Positions 15,987 to 25,445 are shown, counted from the stretch's first letter. The stretch: 36,655 nt of DNA from Clostridiales bacterium (GCA_012524025.1 JAAYSC010000004.1:1-36655), one strand, 5' to 3'. The notes: generated from the letters alone by a model not told the origin. Numbers and translations are program-made.

Positions 15987-17213
15987 TCAAAGCTTATGAA
16001 CGCCCTCAAACGCACAAATATTTTTTGTATCTAAAACTACCTTGCCTTTAATTTTTTCAAGTTGCCCCTTAATTTCATCATGGGCCACCATGATAACCAG
16101 CATATCAATATCTTTCAAAAACTTATCAAAGTCATGGTATTGGTTTTCTACAATATCTTTTTTAACAAAAGGGTCGTAAATCTTAGCACCGCAAGCCAGG
16201 TGTTTTTGCATGCTTTCAAGCATTTGCAGGGTGGGGCTTTCACGTGTATCGTCCACATTCTCTTTGTAAGCTAAACCATAAAGTCCGACTCGGCTAACAT
16301 CGGTAAGACCCTCTGCCTTCATAATGTCATGGATACGCTCCAAAACAAAATCGGGCATGGAATCATTAACCTGCCTTGCCGACAAAATCAGTTTTGTTAA
16401 GCCGGGATAATCCCCAACCAAAAACCAAGGGTCAACCGAAATGCAGTGGCCACCCACACCCGGCCCCGGTTGTAAAATATTAACCCTGGGGTGCTTGCTT
16501 GCAATGCGAATAATCTCATAAACATCCATATTATCCGCTCTGCAAATTTTTGCAAGCTCATTAGCAAAAGCAATGTTTATATCCCTAAAAGTGTTTTCTA
16601 CAACCTTGGTCATTTCAGCCGTGCGAATGTCGGTTAAAACAATTTCACCCTCACAAAAGCTTTCGTATAATTGTTTTATTTTTTCACCCACAATCGGGTC
16701 ATCGGCACCGATTGTGCGGGAGTTATGCTTGAGTTCATATACCATACTGCCCGGCAAAATTCTTTCGGGCGCATGAACCAAGTGAATATCTTCACCTATG
16801 GTATAGCCCTTGCTCTCAATGAAGGGGCGGACATGTTTATCTATGGTTCCGGGGGAGACCGTTGATTCGATGCAAACAATTGCCCCCTTTGGTGTTACCT
16901 TAAAAACACTATTCAAGGCCCCCAAAACATAAGAGCTATCAATGCGTTTGCTGGCCTTGTCATAAGGGGTGGGCACGGTAATTATATAAACATCCGTTTC
17001 AATATAATCCGTGCTAAACTCAATCTTTTCCCTGAGGGCGCAGTCAAAGAGTTCATCCAGCCCCTCTTCTTTGAAAGTGAGTTGGCCTGCTTTTAATTTG
17101 TCTACAAGCTTCTTATTGCAATCCGTACCATGAACCGGAACGCCACTTGCCGCAAACATCAGTGCGGTGGGTAGGCCAATGTAGCCTAAACCAATTATAT
17201 TAATTTTTTTCAT
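15987..17213 (-). CDS. wecC: UDP-N-acetyl-D-mannosamine dehydrogenase
   Basis: A 408-residue UDP-sugar dehydrogenase with NAD motif GLGYIG (residues 8-13), STVSPGT (118-123), catalytic lysine near K204 and the active-site cysteine C257 in GVGGHCISVDPW. Two NAD-dependent oxidations at C-6 convert UDP-ManNAc to UDP-ManNAcA. Pairing with the WecB-type epimerase in the same operon supports this substrate over UDP-Glc or UDP-GlcNAc. The start is ATG 17213. Confidence 0.9.
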   Translation of the reverse strand: MKKINIIGLGYIGLPTALMFAASGVPVHGTDCNKKLVDKLKAGQLTFKEEGLDELFDCALREKIEFSTDYIETDVYIITVPTPYDKASKRIDSSYVLGALNSVFKVTPKGAIVCIESTVSPGTIDKHVRPFIESKGYTIGEDIHLVHAPERILPGSMVYELKHNSRTIGADDPIVGEKIKQLYESFCEGEIVLTDIRTAEMTKVVENTFRDINIAFANELAKICRADNMDVYEIIRIASKHPRVNILQPGPGVGGHCISVDPWFLVGDYPGLTKLILSARQVNDSMPDFVLERIHDIMKAEGLTDVSRVGLYGLAYKENVDDTRESPTLQMLESMQKHLACGAKIYDPFVKKDIVENQYHDFDKFLKDIDMLVIMVAHDEIKGQLEKIKGKVVLDTKNICAFEGVHKL

Positions 17214-17296
17214 ACTAAATTACACTCTTTTCATAATAAGAAGTATTGTTTTTTGCACATTTAATTCACACATTTTTAAACGCTCTTAGTTTAACT

Positions 17297-17876
17297 TTAG
17301 CTGAACCTATTTTTATCCAGTTTTTTTATTTCTTTTGCCAGGTTTCCCCCAATAACACAATAACCTTCTGAAAAACTTCGTGTCACAACAGAACCTGCAC
17401 CAACAACTGTATGGGGTCCAAGCTCCACTCCCGGTAAAACCATAGAATTCATACCAATCCAAACACCATCACCTAAAACCACATTTTCACCTTTGTGAGC
17501 ACTTGGATATATCATATAGGTCATGGTTTGTTGTAATTATTCCAACATTTGGAGCCACATAGCAGCCCTTACCCACAATTATTTTCGCACCATGGTTTTG
17601 CCAATAACATCCAGGCGTTTGAAATATGTGCAGATCGTTTACATCAAAAACAAGGTTGCGGGGATTAGAAACGATCGTCCTCGGGTGAACCGGCCAGGGG
17701 GTTTTTCTGTTTTCCCCAAAAATCTTTCCTTTTATCCCTTTCAATGCCCAATACCAACCCATTCGTTTAACATCAAAGTAATATCCTCTCAAATACTTCC
17801 TCTCATAAAACAAGCCGAAGAAAAAACGAAGAAAAGCTTTTAAAGCCCTGCTGTATAATACGGTTTTAATCATCAC
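17297..17876 (-). pseudogene. Frameshifted hexapeptide-repeat acyltransferase
   Basis: Two overlapping reading frames together make one left-handed beta-helix acetyltransferase of about 190 residues. The first (17876-17487) runs from a hydrophobic/basic start to VGKGCYVAPNVGIITTNHDLYD, then loses homology and stops. The second (17524-17297) resumes with HKGENVVLGDGVWIGMNSMVLPGVELG and finishes normally. Homologues such as Cap5H-type O-acetyltransferases run through this junction without a break. The junction lies at about 17500-17520 and needs a one-base correction. It may be a true mutation, a phase-variable site or a sequencing error. Its start overlaps the polymerase stop by 4 nt. The expected role is O- or N-acetylation of the polymer. 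Confidence 0.75.
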
Positions 17877-19330
17877 AGACTCCCCACGCTTTTGCTATAT
17901 TTCCGAGCATTTTGTGATAAATATTTTCCAGGTGTTTTTTCTCCAAAAGGCCTTGCAGCCAAAACAACCAATCCGGTTATTGCAAAGTATGTTGTTGCTG
18001 TGCTTATTAAGGGAGCAGGGTTTGAAAAGACCCCGAAGGCAAATCTGATAAACATGTAGCTAAAGATATAGGTCATTTCTAATGATCTACTTCGCCTCAA
18101 CCAATCCTCAAGCTTTAACGTCGTTAAAATATTAAAAATAGTTATCAATGGTGAAAGTAAAAAGCCCAAATATGTGTATCCATACGCCACACTCGAATAC
18201 AGATAGCCTGTCGATTGGCTACCGGAATACCTTATTGAATTATAAATTTCCGAAGTTGTAAGCATATATTTTTTCAAGAAGAAACTTAGCCCAAAAGTCG
18301 AGCGTGCAAAATCGAAAAACATATTCTTAATTCCCAAATCGGCAATATCCGCAAATCCGACATTGGCTGCAACCATCTTAATTCCATAGAAATAAGATTC
18401 AAGTGTTTTTGAAATCCAAGTAATGTCGATATTTGAGCTCCCTATGGCCGTGGCATAAGAGTCATGCAAAAAAGCATTGAAAAATTTATAGATACTCATC
18501 ATTGATATCATAAATACAGACAAAGATGCAATTGTAATTACAATGGTCTTGCTTCTTTGCGGAAAGACCCGCGTCAACAACCAGATTGTACAAAAAGCCT
18601 TATAAACCTGCGCTGTTCTTCTTTCGCCAGATATGATGCTGACAATTAATAATGCAAAAATAAGAGCAACTGTCATATGCCAATCCTTTTCTTCAAATAG
18701 GTCGGCCTGCCTCATTTTTTCCACCACAATTAAGAAAATGACTAATAGGGCAACTGCAAGCACCCTATTCACCAACCGTTCACCTGTGTCAACGGTATCG
18801 CCGCCCCTCGACCCTGTACCGACCGGCTTAATAATAAACTCTATGCTGCTAATGTCGCCAAAAACTGCAAAAAACGCAAAAGCTCCCACAATAAATATAA
18901 GATATGCCGGTATCCCGCCGACAAGCCTAAGGTCCGTTGCAAAACGTTCTATCCGCTTGCGCTTCCCTTGCGAATATATCATTAAAGTTATACCCACCGC
19001 AATCTGTTCAATCGTTAAAAGTAAAATAGCTTTTTTGGTGGAATCAACCGTGGCGTAGGCGCTCATATTTTGGTAATAGCCGGACCATATTCCAAACATA
19101 GGCATGATAACACAGCGTAACCAAGAAAAGAAGATTATCGTTGCGGCAGAAAGTCTTATGCTTTCTTTACGAATAAGTGGTCCATAAACAAGGCCGTAAA
19201 TGATCATGAAAACTGACGGCATTAAAAAAGCCAGCCCATACGCTTCAGAAAGGCTCGTAAAAATTGAAAAGAAGCATGTCACCATTGACAATATGGTGCT
19301 AACTACAACTGTTGTGTGTATTATAAACAT
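17873..19330 (-). CDS. O-antigen/capsule polymerase-like membrane protein (Wzy)
   Basis: A 485-residue integral membrane protein with about ten to twelve hydrophobic segments, including residues about 1-25, 35-52, 60-80, 95-117 and 140-160, and a large loop around 180-200 rich in Gly and charged residues. Low sequence conservation, many membrane spans and a place between glycosyltransferases and the flippase are typical of Wzy. GGGGAAG precedes ATG 19330. No other gene in the operon fits the polymerase role. Confidence 0.75.
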   Translation of the reverse strand: MFIIHTTVVVSTILSMVTCFFSIFTSLSEAYGLAFLMPSVFMIIYGLVYGPLIRKESIRLSAATIIFFSWLRCVIMPMFGIWSGYYQNMSAYATVDSTKKAILLLTIEQIAVGITLMIYSQGKRKRIERFATDLRLVGGIPAYLIFIVGAFAFFAVFGDISSIEFIIKPVGTGSRGGDTVDTGERLVNRVLAVALLVIFLIVVEKMRQADLFEEKDWHMTVALIFALLIVSIISGERRTAQVYKAFCTIWLLTRVFPQRSKTIVITIASLSVFMISMMSIYKFFNAFLHDSYATAIGSSNIDITWISKTLESYFYGIKMVAANVGFADIADLGIKNMFFDFARSTFGLSFFLKKYMLTTSEIYNSIRYSGSQSTGYLYSSVAYGYTYLGFLLSPLITIFNILTTLKLEDWLRRSRSLEMTYIFSYMFIRFAFGVFSNPAPLISTATTYFAITGLVVLAARPFGEKTPGKYLSQNARKYSKSVGSL

Positions 19331-19359
19331 CTTATCTTCCCCTTAGCGTAATCAAAACC

Positions 19360-20433
19360 TTATTTCAAAAACTTTGTATAGCATGATTCAAAACTTTGAT
19401 TCTCCGCTTCAATTTTATCAAGCAAAGTCTGGCATCCTTTGTTAAAAGCTTCAAAGTTTAGACTTGTGTACCATTCAAAAAACTCTTCTTTAAAATTTTT
19501 GCTAATCTCTTCAACCCCAAAGCCAATACCGTACTGTGACGTAAGGCTGTCGGAATGGGTGCCCTTGTTAACTAAAACAGGCATTCTGCCATAAACACCA
19601 TAATAAAGCTTAATTGACAAGGCATTGTCAAGTGAAGCCACCCTGCTGCCATAAAGGTTGTTTATTACATCCGTTTTCCTAATAAAATCAGCCGTTTGGG
19701 CAAGCGGGAAGGCATCATGAAAAACGGCGTTTTTAATTCCATTTTCATTCGCATAGTCACGCAAAACATTTGCGTTTGTTCCGTAATATCCCAGCTCAAA
19801 CCTATCGTCATTTTTAAAGACATCCAAGAGTTTTTTATTAGGTTCAAAAAACCGCACATTGCCAATAAAGGTTATTCTGATAGGCTCCCCCGCTTTCCTA
19901 AAGCTTTTCCTCGGTTCAATAGTGCTCAAAACATCCATATTCAGGCTATGCACATGCACATAGTCATGTGGGGGCAGAAACTTTTCAAAGGCATCTGATG
20001 AAATCGTAGTAAAAGCAGAATTCTTAATGACCCTTTCATAGCGTCTTCGTAAAAGCTTTTTGTTTTGCGAACTGTAATCTCTAATATTGAGACAATATTT
20101 GTTCTTCCAGCACCTTGCCAAATAGTCCGCAAACATGAATATTGCCACATCATTCCAAACAATTATAAAATCATAGTCGTTTTTTTTGATTATAGGAATA
20201 GCAAACTTGCGGAATTTAAAGTATTGAAATACTTTCACAAATCTTGGCAATTCATGCTTAACTTTATTTGTGAAGGCATACTTGCGCTTTGCGGGAAAAT
20301 CCTCGTCCTCGCCGTACTTATCCATATAAATAATATCAAAATCAATACCGTCTCGTATTAACCTTTGTGTATAAAGTGATATTAAAGACATATGCTTTAT
20401 GTTCACCGCGCTTAATATGCATATTTTACTCAT
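19360..20433 (-). CDS. Glycosyltransferase (GT-B, family 4-like)
   Basis: A 357-residue predicted GT-B glycosyltransferase. The N-terminal half has alternating beta-alpha segments (KICILSAVNIKHMSL, IDFDIIYMDKYG). The C-terminal half contains RITFIGNVRFFEPNK and NNLYGSRVASLDNALSIKLYYGVYGRMPVLV, the usual nucleotide-sugar side of GT4-like proteins. GAGGAGAG precedes ATG 20433. Donor and acceptor cannot be told. It lies next to the WbuB-like transferase and would build the repeat unit on the cytoplasmic side. Confidence 0.8.
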   Translation of the reverse strand: MSKICILSAVNIKHMSLISLYTQRLIRDGIDFDIIYMDKYGEDEDFPAKRKYAFTNKVKHELPRFVKVFQYFKFRKFAIPIIKKNDYDFIIVWNDVAIFMFADYLARCWKNKYCLNIRDYSSQNKKLLRRRYERVIKNSAFTTISSDAFEKFLPPHDYVHVHSLNMDVLSTIEPRKSFRKAGEPIRITFIGNVRFFEPNKKLLDVFKNDDRFELGYYGTNANVLRDYANENGIKNAVFHDAFPLAQTADFIRKTDVINNLYGSRVASLDNALSIKLYYGVYGRMPVLVNKGTHSDSLTSQYGIGFGVEEISKNFKEEFFEWYTSLNFEAFNKGCQTLLDKIEAENQSFESCYTKFLK

Positions 20434-20482
20434 GCAACTGCTCTCCTCGGTTAAAATCTTTCTTAGGCAATAGAAGGCCTAT

Positions 20483-21697
20483 TTATTGTTTTTCTGCTAT
20501 AAGTTTAAAAACATCTGAATAAACCTTTACATTTTCCGTTTTTCTAAAGCAAGCCTCAAAACAAGCCAAGGCATCGGTACTCATTTTTGCTTGCAATTCA
20601 ACATTATCCTTAATTTTTTTAATAGCCTCGGCAAGCCCTTTTGTATCATCAGGCTCAACCACCATTGCAGCCCCATTTGCTTGCAACATTGTAGCATAAT
20701 TTGACTTCTTGTCCACACAAGCGATAATCGGTCTGCCACAAGCAAGGCAAATGGCTGTTTTACTGGGCAAGGCTGTGTAGACTGCCCCCTGTCTAAGGGG
20801 AATCATATTGATATTTGCCAAGGCGTAAATATATTCGGCCATCTCGGAAGGTTGGAAGGGAAAAAAGCTTACATTCTTAAGCCCCTTGCTTTCAACCATT
20901 TCTTTAATCTTTTTTTCATTTACGCCCGATCCGATTATTAAAAACTCAATATCTTTCCTGTTTTTAATAATTTCTGCCGCCTCAACTATAATTTCAACAT
21001 TCTGCATTGCCCCGATATTCCCGGCGTAAATCACCCTAAAAACATTATTATTTAGATTGTATTTTTCTACAAATTTATTTTTCTTTGGGCTTATAACAAC
21101 CGGCTTATCAACATGGCTCCAGTTATGGGCAACAAATATTTTTTCTGCCGCAGCACCCGATTCAACCATAGTTTTTTTCATATCTTCCGATATTGTGATG
21201 ATAGCATCAACATGCTTATACACTTTTTTTTGAATGGCAAAAAATATTTTATAGACTAAACTTTTCTCTCTCAATACCCCTGCCTCAACCGTATTGTTGG
21301 GCCAAATATCCATCAGTAATGCTACCATTTTTTTACGCTTAAGTTTAGCTAAAATCAAAGCCACAAAGGCTGTTTGGGGAACAATCGAAACTACTATGTC
21401 AATATCTTTTACCTTTAAGCCTTTTCTAAAAAGCCTGAAGGTTGATAGAAGTGAATTTAAGTAACGTAAAATGAAGTTACCTTTCGGTACTTTGCCCACC
21501 GTAAGCACATCATAAGTCATTGTTGAAGGTTCACTGTCAAGCGGCAATACATCCCTTGCTTCCTTACCCTTGTGAACAGGGATAACCCTGTGGACCTCAA
21601 TCCCCGCCCGATTCAATTCAAGGTAAATATCTTTTTTCAAATGGTTAAAGGGGGAATTTTCAGAATATGGCCCGGTTGCCTGGAAAAGAATTTTCAT
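20483..21697 (-). CDS. Family 4 glycosyltransferase, WbuB-like
   Basis: A 404-residue GT4 enzyme. The opening MKILFQATGPYSENSPFNHL, the central VIYAGNIGAMQNVE and LPSKTAICLACGRPIIA are GT-B marks. The overall pattern resembles WbuB-type transferases, which add L-FucNAc in some O-antigens; CapEFG in the same operon would supply that donor. I use ATG 21697, although no strong ribosome binding site is visible for it or for nearby alternatives. A gap of 64 nt separates it from the fumarase alpha gene upstream. Confidence 0.82.
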   Translation of the reverse strand: MKILFQATGPYSENSPFNHLKKDIYLELNRAGIEVHRVIPVHKGKEARDVLPLDSEPSTMTYDVLTVGKVPKGNFILRYLNSLLSTFRLFRKGLKVKDIDIVVSIVPQTAFVALILAKLKRKKMVALLMDIWPNNTVEAGVLREKSLVYKIFFAIQKKVYKHVDAIITISEDMKKTMVESGAAAEKIFVAHNWSHVDKPVVISPKKNKFVEKYNLNNNVFRVIYAGNIGAMQNVEIIVEAAEIIKNRKDIEFLIIGSGVNEKKIKEMVESKGLKNVSFFPFQPSEMAEYIYALANINMIPLRQGAVYTALPSKTAICLACGRPIIACVDKKSNYATMLQANGAAMVVEPDDTKGLAEAIKKIKDNVELQAKMSTDALACFEACFRKTENVKVYSDVFKLIAEKQ

Positions 21698-21761
21698 AAA
21701 AGTATAACACATCCCCAAAAAATATAATCTTGTTTAGAATTCACAAGTGAAAAGTTAGCTT

Positions 21762-22616
21762 TCACAAATCCACACTTGCCCGCCGGGGTTCCACACAGCA
21801 GCTTAAGCGCAGGCAAACTATTCTAACACCGCTTGCCCTTTGTGGGCCGATTTTCATAAAGGTTGCCAAGGCTGTGTTGCTGCCGCCTAAACCGATTGGC
21901 CCGGTCTGCGTTTCATTAATTCTTCTTGTAATCTCTTGTTCCGTTTCATTCTGAACATTAAAATCACCAAAAACCATGGCCTCAAGCATAAGAGCGGATG
22001 CTTCAAAATGGCTGCGGCCAATGCCGATTGAAGGCACACATGGTGTGCAACCTAACTTACCCACTTCTTCGCTTGCCCAGGAGCAAATTTCATCAACAAT
22101 TGTGTCAATACGATGTTTGTGAAAAACACGATAGGTTTTGCCCCTTATTTCCGGCCCGCCGCCCTGCATTAAAATATGCAAGCGCATTGTGTTACCCGAA
22201 ACATGCTTTATTATTAGGGGGGCCGGCACAAGTGCCGCCGGGTCCAAGTCAAGCCCGGTCGTTTGAGCAAGCCTTTGCTTGTCATCACCCAAAACCGCCA
22301 TGGGCCTACCCGGTAAGGCATTTAAGCCTTCTGCCACACCGGCATGAATGACCTCAAGCATTTGGCCGCTTAAACTTCTTTGGTCACCTAATTCCAAAAT
22401 AAGGTGGGGCACACCGGTGTCATCACAAAGGGGGCTTTTATTTGTTTCCGCTGCCAATGCATTTGCCAAAAGCTGCTCAAGCGCCCATTTAGCTCGTTCG
22501 TTTTGTTCCGAAGCGATAGCACGGCGAAAGGCGTCCTTTTGGTCATCGCGGTAAATCGTGGCGGCACGGACAAGGGCGTCCCTAACCTTTTCAATTGTTC
22601 CTTCTTCTATCGCCAT
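21762..22616 (-). CDS. Class I fumarase/tartrate dehydratase-type alpha subunit
   Basis: A 284-residue [4Fe-4S] hydro-lyase alpha subunit (PF05681-like). Candidate cluster cysteines are C64 in SPLCDDTG, C193 in GCTPCVPSIGIG and one of C273/C274 before EPRRAS. The family interconverts hydroxy-dicarboxylates and their enoates: malate/fumarate, tartrate/oxaloacetate or citramalate/mesaconate. ATG 22616 has TGAGGT 8 nt upstream; an in-frame TTG at 22631 is less likely. The beta gene lies 25 nt upstream. Its place inside a polysaccharide operon, away from TCA-cycle genes, suggests a dedicated biosynthetic role. Confidence 0.88.
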   Translation of the reverse strand: MAIEEGTIEKVRDALVRAATIYRDDQKDAFRRAIASEQNERAKWALEQLLANALAAETNKSPLCDDTGVPHLILELGDQRSLSGQMLEVIHAGVAEGLNALPGRPMAVLGDDKQRLAQTTGLDLDPAALVPAPLIIKHVSGNTMRLHILMQGGGPEIRGKTYRVFHKHRIDTIVDEICSWASEEVGKLGCTPCVPSIGIGRSHFEASALMLEAMVFGDFNVQNETEQEITRRINETQTGPIGLGGSNTALATFMKIGPQRASGVRIVCLRLSCCVEPRRASVDL

Positions 22617-22641
22617 GAAAGACAACCTCAACTATCCTGAA

Positions 22642-23190
22642 TTAATAAAGTGTTTTACCGTGGGCCACGGCTATAATTGCCGGAAATCCTTCAACTGTTA
22701 GCTTGTGAAAGGCCTCCATCCCCTCTTCGGGGTAGGCAACTAGTTCTACCGCCTTTATTTTGCTTTGCAAAAGTGCCGTTACCGGTGGCAAAACGGCATA
22801 AAGAGATTTATTGACCGCAAGGGCTTCCACTGTGCTTGGGCTCAGTGCCCCTTTGCCCAGGTGCAATTTAACCCCTGCTGCGGAAAGTGGAGCTATGCTT
22901 TCTTCAATTTCTTGCTTGTTGCTTGATGTGGGGCCAACACCGGCCGGGCTAACCGCCGTGTGGAAAATGGCGCTACCTTGTAAATCAATATCGACAGGGA
23001 GTGCTTGCCCGTTTTCTATGTCCGCAACTATTTTAGGTAAAACAGCATCACGGCCCGTATATATGTTGCCAAAAATTTCAATTCTGTCACCGGGCTTGAG
23101 CCCTTCAATGTCGGCTTGTGATAGGGGTAAATCAAGCCTTTTAACAGCCCGGCAGGTTTTATTAGAACAGCTTGAAATAACTTGCTTCAT
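22642..23190 (-). CDS. Class I fumarase/tartrate dehydratase-type beta subunit
   Basis: A 182-residue partner of the alpha subunit (PF05683-like). Visible are LKPGDRIEIFGNIYTGRDAV, AGVGPTSSNK and the GKGAL turn, all family marks for the substrate-binding swivelling domain. ATG 23190 lies inside the end of the CitE-like gene (29-nt overlap), so translation is probably coupled. In-frame starts further upstream would add residues with no homology. An unusual N-terminal extension CSNKTCRAVKR precedes the usual start of the domain. Fumarase, mesaconase and tartrate dehydratase cannot be told apart by eye. Confidence 0.87.
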   Translation of the reverse strand: MKQVISSCSNKTCRAVKRLDLPLSQADIEGLKPGDRIEIFGNIYTGRDAVLPKIVADIENGQALPVDIDLQGSAIFHTAVSPAGVGPTSSNKQEIEESIAPLSAAGVKLHLGKGALSPSTVEALAVNKSLYAVLPPVTALLQSKIKAVELVAYPEEGMEAFHKLTVEGFPAIIAVAHGKTLY

Positions 23191-24295
23191 CTTCAACAAC
23201 TCCGTAAGCCTTTGCCCGCATAAGCACCTTCTCGGCCCAGCTTGTGTGAGGCTTAATCTCATTCATTTTGTTGGCCTTTTTACTCTTTATAACACCGCCG
23301 GCGGTGCTTATAATTTGTAAAGCGTCCTCATATTCTTCCTTAATAACAGCTTGCAGGGCATTCACATAAGCAATGTGGGTCGGGTGGATTATGGTTTTGC
23401 CTATAAAACCGTTGGCCTTGTCAAGTATAACTTCACGCAAAAGTCCGTCTGCCGCATCATCAATTATGGGGGTTCGTTTAAGAAGTGAATTGTGGAAGCT
23501 ATCGTCATCAATCTTACTAAACTTCATGGTCTTGTTGGCTAAAAAATATTCCCAAACCGGGCCTGAAACAACATAGTCATTATCCCGCCCGAAAAGGTTT
23601 AAAATATCACCCAAACATTCCCTGACGGTCAGTATATCATATATCGAATAGTTTATCCCTCTGCGAACGCCAAAGCAAGAAGAAAGGTCTGTAGCCCCAA
23701 CGCGAACATTTAACACTAAATCTTTGTAGCTGTCAACTATTATTTTTGTACCTTCAAGTTCGCGCAAGCGCGTTTCTTTAAAGGCTATTTCCCGGCCCTC
23801 CAGTATGGGCATACCATAAATAGTTTGCCCTGTCGAATCATTGAGTTCCAACAAGTGCGCAAAATACTCGGCTCCGTTTTCTGTTCCGAATTTCGGGAAG
23901 ACAAAGCCGGCTATAACTTTGTAATGCTCCCGGCTCAGGTTTGAAGAAATCATTCTGAATTGCTCGGGTGAACGAACACGGAAAAATATAAGAGGAAGGT
24001 CATTTAAAGAAATCCTATTCGAGTCTAGAGCTTTAGTTGTCTTGTTAAGAAAGGCAAGAGCATTCTCTTGCGCGGAAAGTAAATCCTCTTCCTTTATGGC
24101 ATCTTCAAAGCACATCACCATTGAAGTTAAGCCCGGTAACTTGTTTTGCATAAGTGCTTGCGAAAAATCCCTTGTCGCCGGCATATAAAGGGTTGCGCCC
24201 AAGCAATATTGCAAAAGCGTTTTTTCCGTATTCTTATTAAACTCAACCGGTTTTTCTATAAAATCAAAATCAGTTTTGTTTCGATGGTGGCGCAT
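23162..24295 (-). CDS. CitE-like HpcH/HpaI-family C-C bond lyase
   Basis: A 377-residue TIM-barrel protein of the citrate lyase beta/malyl-CoA lyase superfamily. The start RHHRNKTDF, then LGATLYMPATR and MVMCFEDAI, resembles the C-C bond lyase branch (PF15617-like) first noted beside tellurite-resistance (Ter) genes. Likely active-site residues are R106 in FFRVR, E166 in PILEGRE and D203 in VRVGATDLSS. It is longer than CitE (about 290 residues) and lacks neighbouring citrate lyase alpha or gamma subunits. It probably forms or splits a hydroxy acid. AAAGGGGA precedes ATG 24295. Next in the operon are the fumarase-type subunits, which could use its product. Confidence 0.82.
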   Translation of the reverse strand: MRHHRNKTDFDFIEKPVEFNKNTEKTLLQYCLGATLYMPATRDFSQALMQNKLPGLTSMVMCFEDAIKEEDLLSAQENALAFLNKTTKALDSNRISLNDLPLIFFRVRSPEQFRMISSNLSREHYKVIAGFVFPKFGTENGAEYFAHLLELNDSTGQTIYGMPILEGREIAFKETRLRELEGTKIIVDSYKDLVLNVRVGATDLSSCFGVRRGINYSIYDILTVRECLGDILNLFGRDNDYVVSGPVWEYFLANKTMKFSKIDDDSFHNSLLKRTPIIDDAADGLLREVILDKANGFIGKTIIHPTHIAYVNALQAVIKEEYEDALQIISTAGGVIKSKKANKMNEIKPHTSWAEKVLMRAKAYGVVEDEASYFKLF

Positions 24296-24320
24296 GTTTC
24301 ACATCCCCTTTCTAGTTTAA

Positions 24321-25445
24321 TCATCCTTTGGGTTTAAACAGTTTGCGTGCAGATTCGTTTTCAAAGAATGGATAATAAGTTTGATATGTTCTCACAAGGC
24401 CGTGTGAATTAATCTCAAGGATTTTCATTCCGTTTTTTGACATTACGATGTCAAATGTTAGGTGAGGTGTATTGCTAAGGTAATTACTGATCTCAACAAC
24501 CTTTGTAACCAGTTCTGTCCAATTTGGAACTTTCATTCCTTCAATCGTCACGCCAGTATCCGGATGTTGCTCGCAAGGCTTTGTTCCAAAGCTACCCACA
24601 TTTATCAAAGGCCTGAACAGCTCCCCTGTTTCCATCCTTATTCCTGCATACAAGGCTCCATCATAATCGGTTAGAAGACCGGATTTTTTTGAGCCCAATC
24701 TCATTGCCGCCCCAATTATTTGAGCTCCCTTTGTTTCATCATAAACGGTTATGACTCTCATTACTCCTGGAGTGAGTCCCTCTATACCACTTTTCGACAT
24801 TGAATAAATCTTGCTGATTTCAGGATGGTCTTCAACATACTCCGTCACAATATAGTCGTTAGAGTTTTTAATGGCATCTTTAACTTCAATTAAACTAGCG
24901 ACCTTATTGTTAATCTTGAACTCTCCGTCATTGTGGGTTAACTTCGTAAATCCACTGCCGTGGCTACCGCGTGTCTCTTTCATAGCCAACTTGCCTTTAT
25001 CAATAAGTAGCTCCACAACTCCTTCGATACTATCCTTTGCATTCTGTGTTTTACCAAGTTCGCGCACCTGATTTTTTCCAATAAAATAATAGTGTTCGGG
25101 CATACAGTTAAGGAAGGGGTGTAGCACAAACCAAGTAGTTAATTTGTCATTAAACCAATAATCAAAGCGCTCATTAACATATGCACTCTTTTTAAAATAA
25201 TCAAAGCTTGATATATAATTTTTGTAGTTATCTTCGTTTAACCCATAGCGCTTAATTTCTTCAGATAAAAACCCCCGTTTATAGGCCCAAAGCTTTTGCT
25301 TAAAAGATGTTTCTTTATACTTGAAAAAATCATGCTTAATATAGCCATACAGCCTGTCCCAACGGCCGGGCCTAACTCCTTTTGCGTGGAACCAAAGATA
25401 GATAGGCCAGCGGCGAAGTACCTGGAAAAATGTTTTCTTATTCAT
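24321..25445 (-). CDS. Sugar-transfer-associated ATP-grasp protein
   Basis: A 374-residue protein resembling the ATPgrasp_ST family (PF14397), often found in polysaccharide loci. The N-terminal 90 residues are basic and aromatic. The ATP-grasp fold follows, with LAMKETRGSHGSGFTKL (nucleotide-binding strand and glycine loop), YIVTEYVEDHPEISKIY and LTFDIVMSKNGMKILEINSHG (metal-binding Glu-x-Asn). The family is expected to activate a carboxylate with ATP and join it to an amine or similar group; its products are not known. It overlaps the U32-like gene by 4 nt (ATGA). Confidence 0.85.
   Translation of the reverse strand: MNKKTFFQVLRRWPIYLWFHAKGVRPGRWDRLYGYIKHDFFKYKETSFKQKLWAYKRGFLSEEIKRYGLNEDNYKNYISSFDYFKKSAYVNERFDYWFNDKLTTWFVLHPFLNCMPEHYYFIGKNQVRELGKTQNAKDSIEGVVELLIDKGKLAMKETRGSHGSGFTKLTHNDGEFKINNKVASLIEVKDAIKNSNDYIVTEYVEDHPEISKIYSMSKSGIEGLTPGVMRVITVYDETKGAQIIGAAMRLGSKKSGLLTDYDGALYAGIRMETGELFRPLINVGSFGTKPCEQHPDTGVTIEGMKVPNWTELVTKVVEISNYLSNTPHLTFDIVMSKNGMKILEINSHGLVRTYQTYYPFFENESARKLFKPKG

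Noticed and set aside
17297..17876. Two separate short genes
   Set aside because: Neither half is a complete acyltransferase, and homologues run continuously across the junction, so one broken gene is the better reading.
21762..24295. Citrate lyase or TCA-cycle operon
   Set aside because: Citrate lyase alpha, gamma and accessory genes are missing, and the genes are embedded in a polysaccharide operon.
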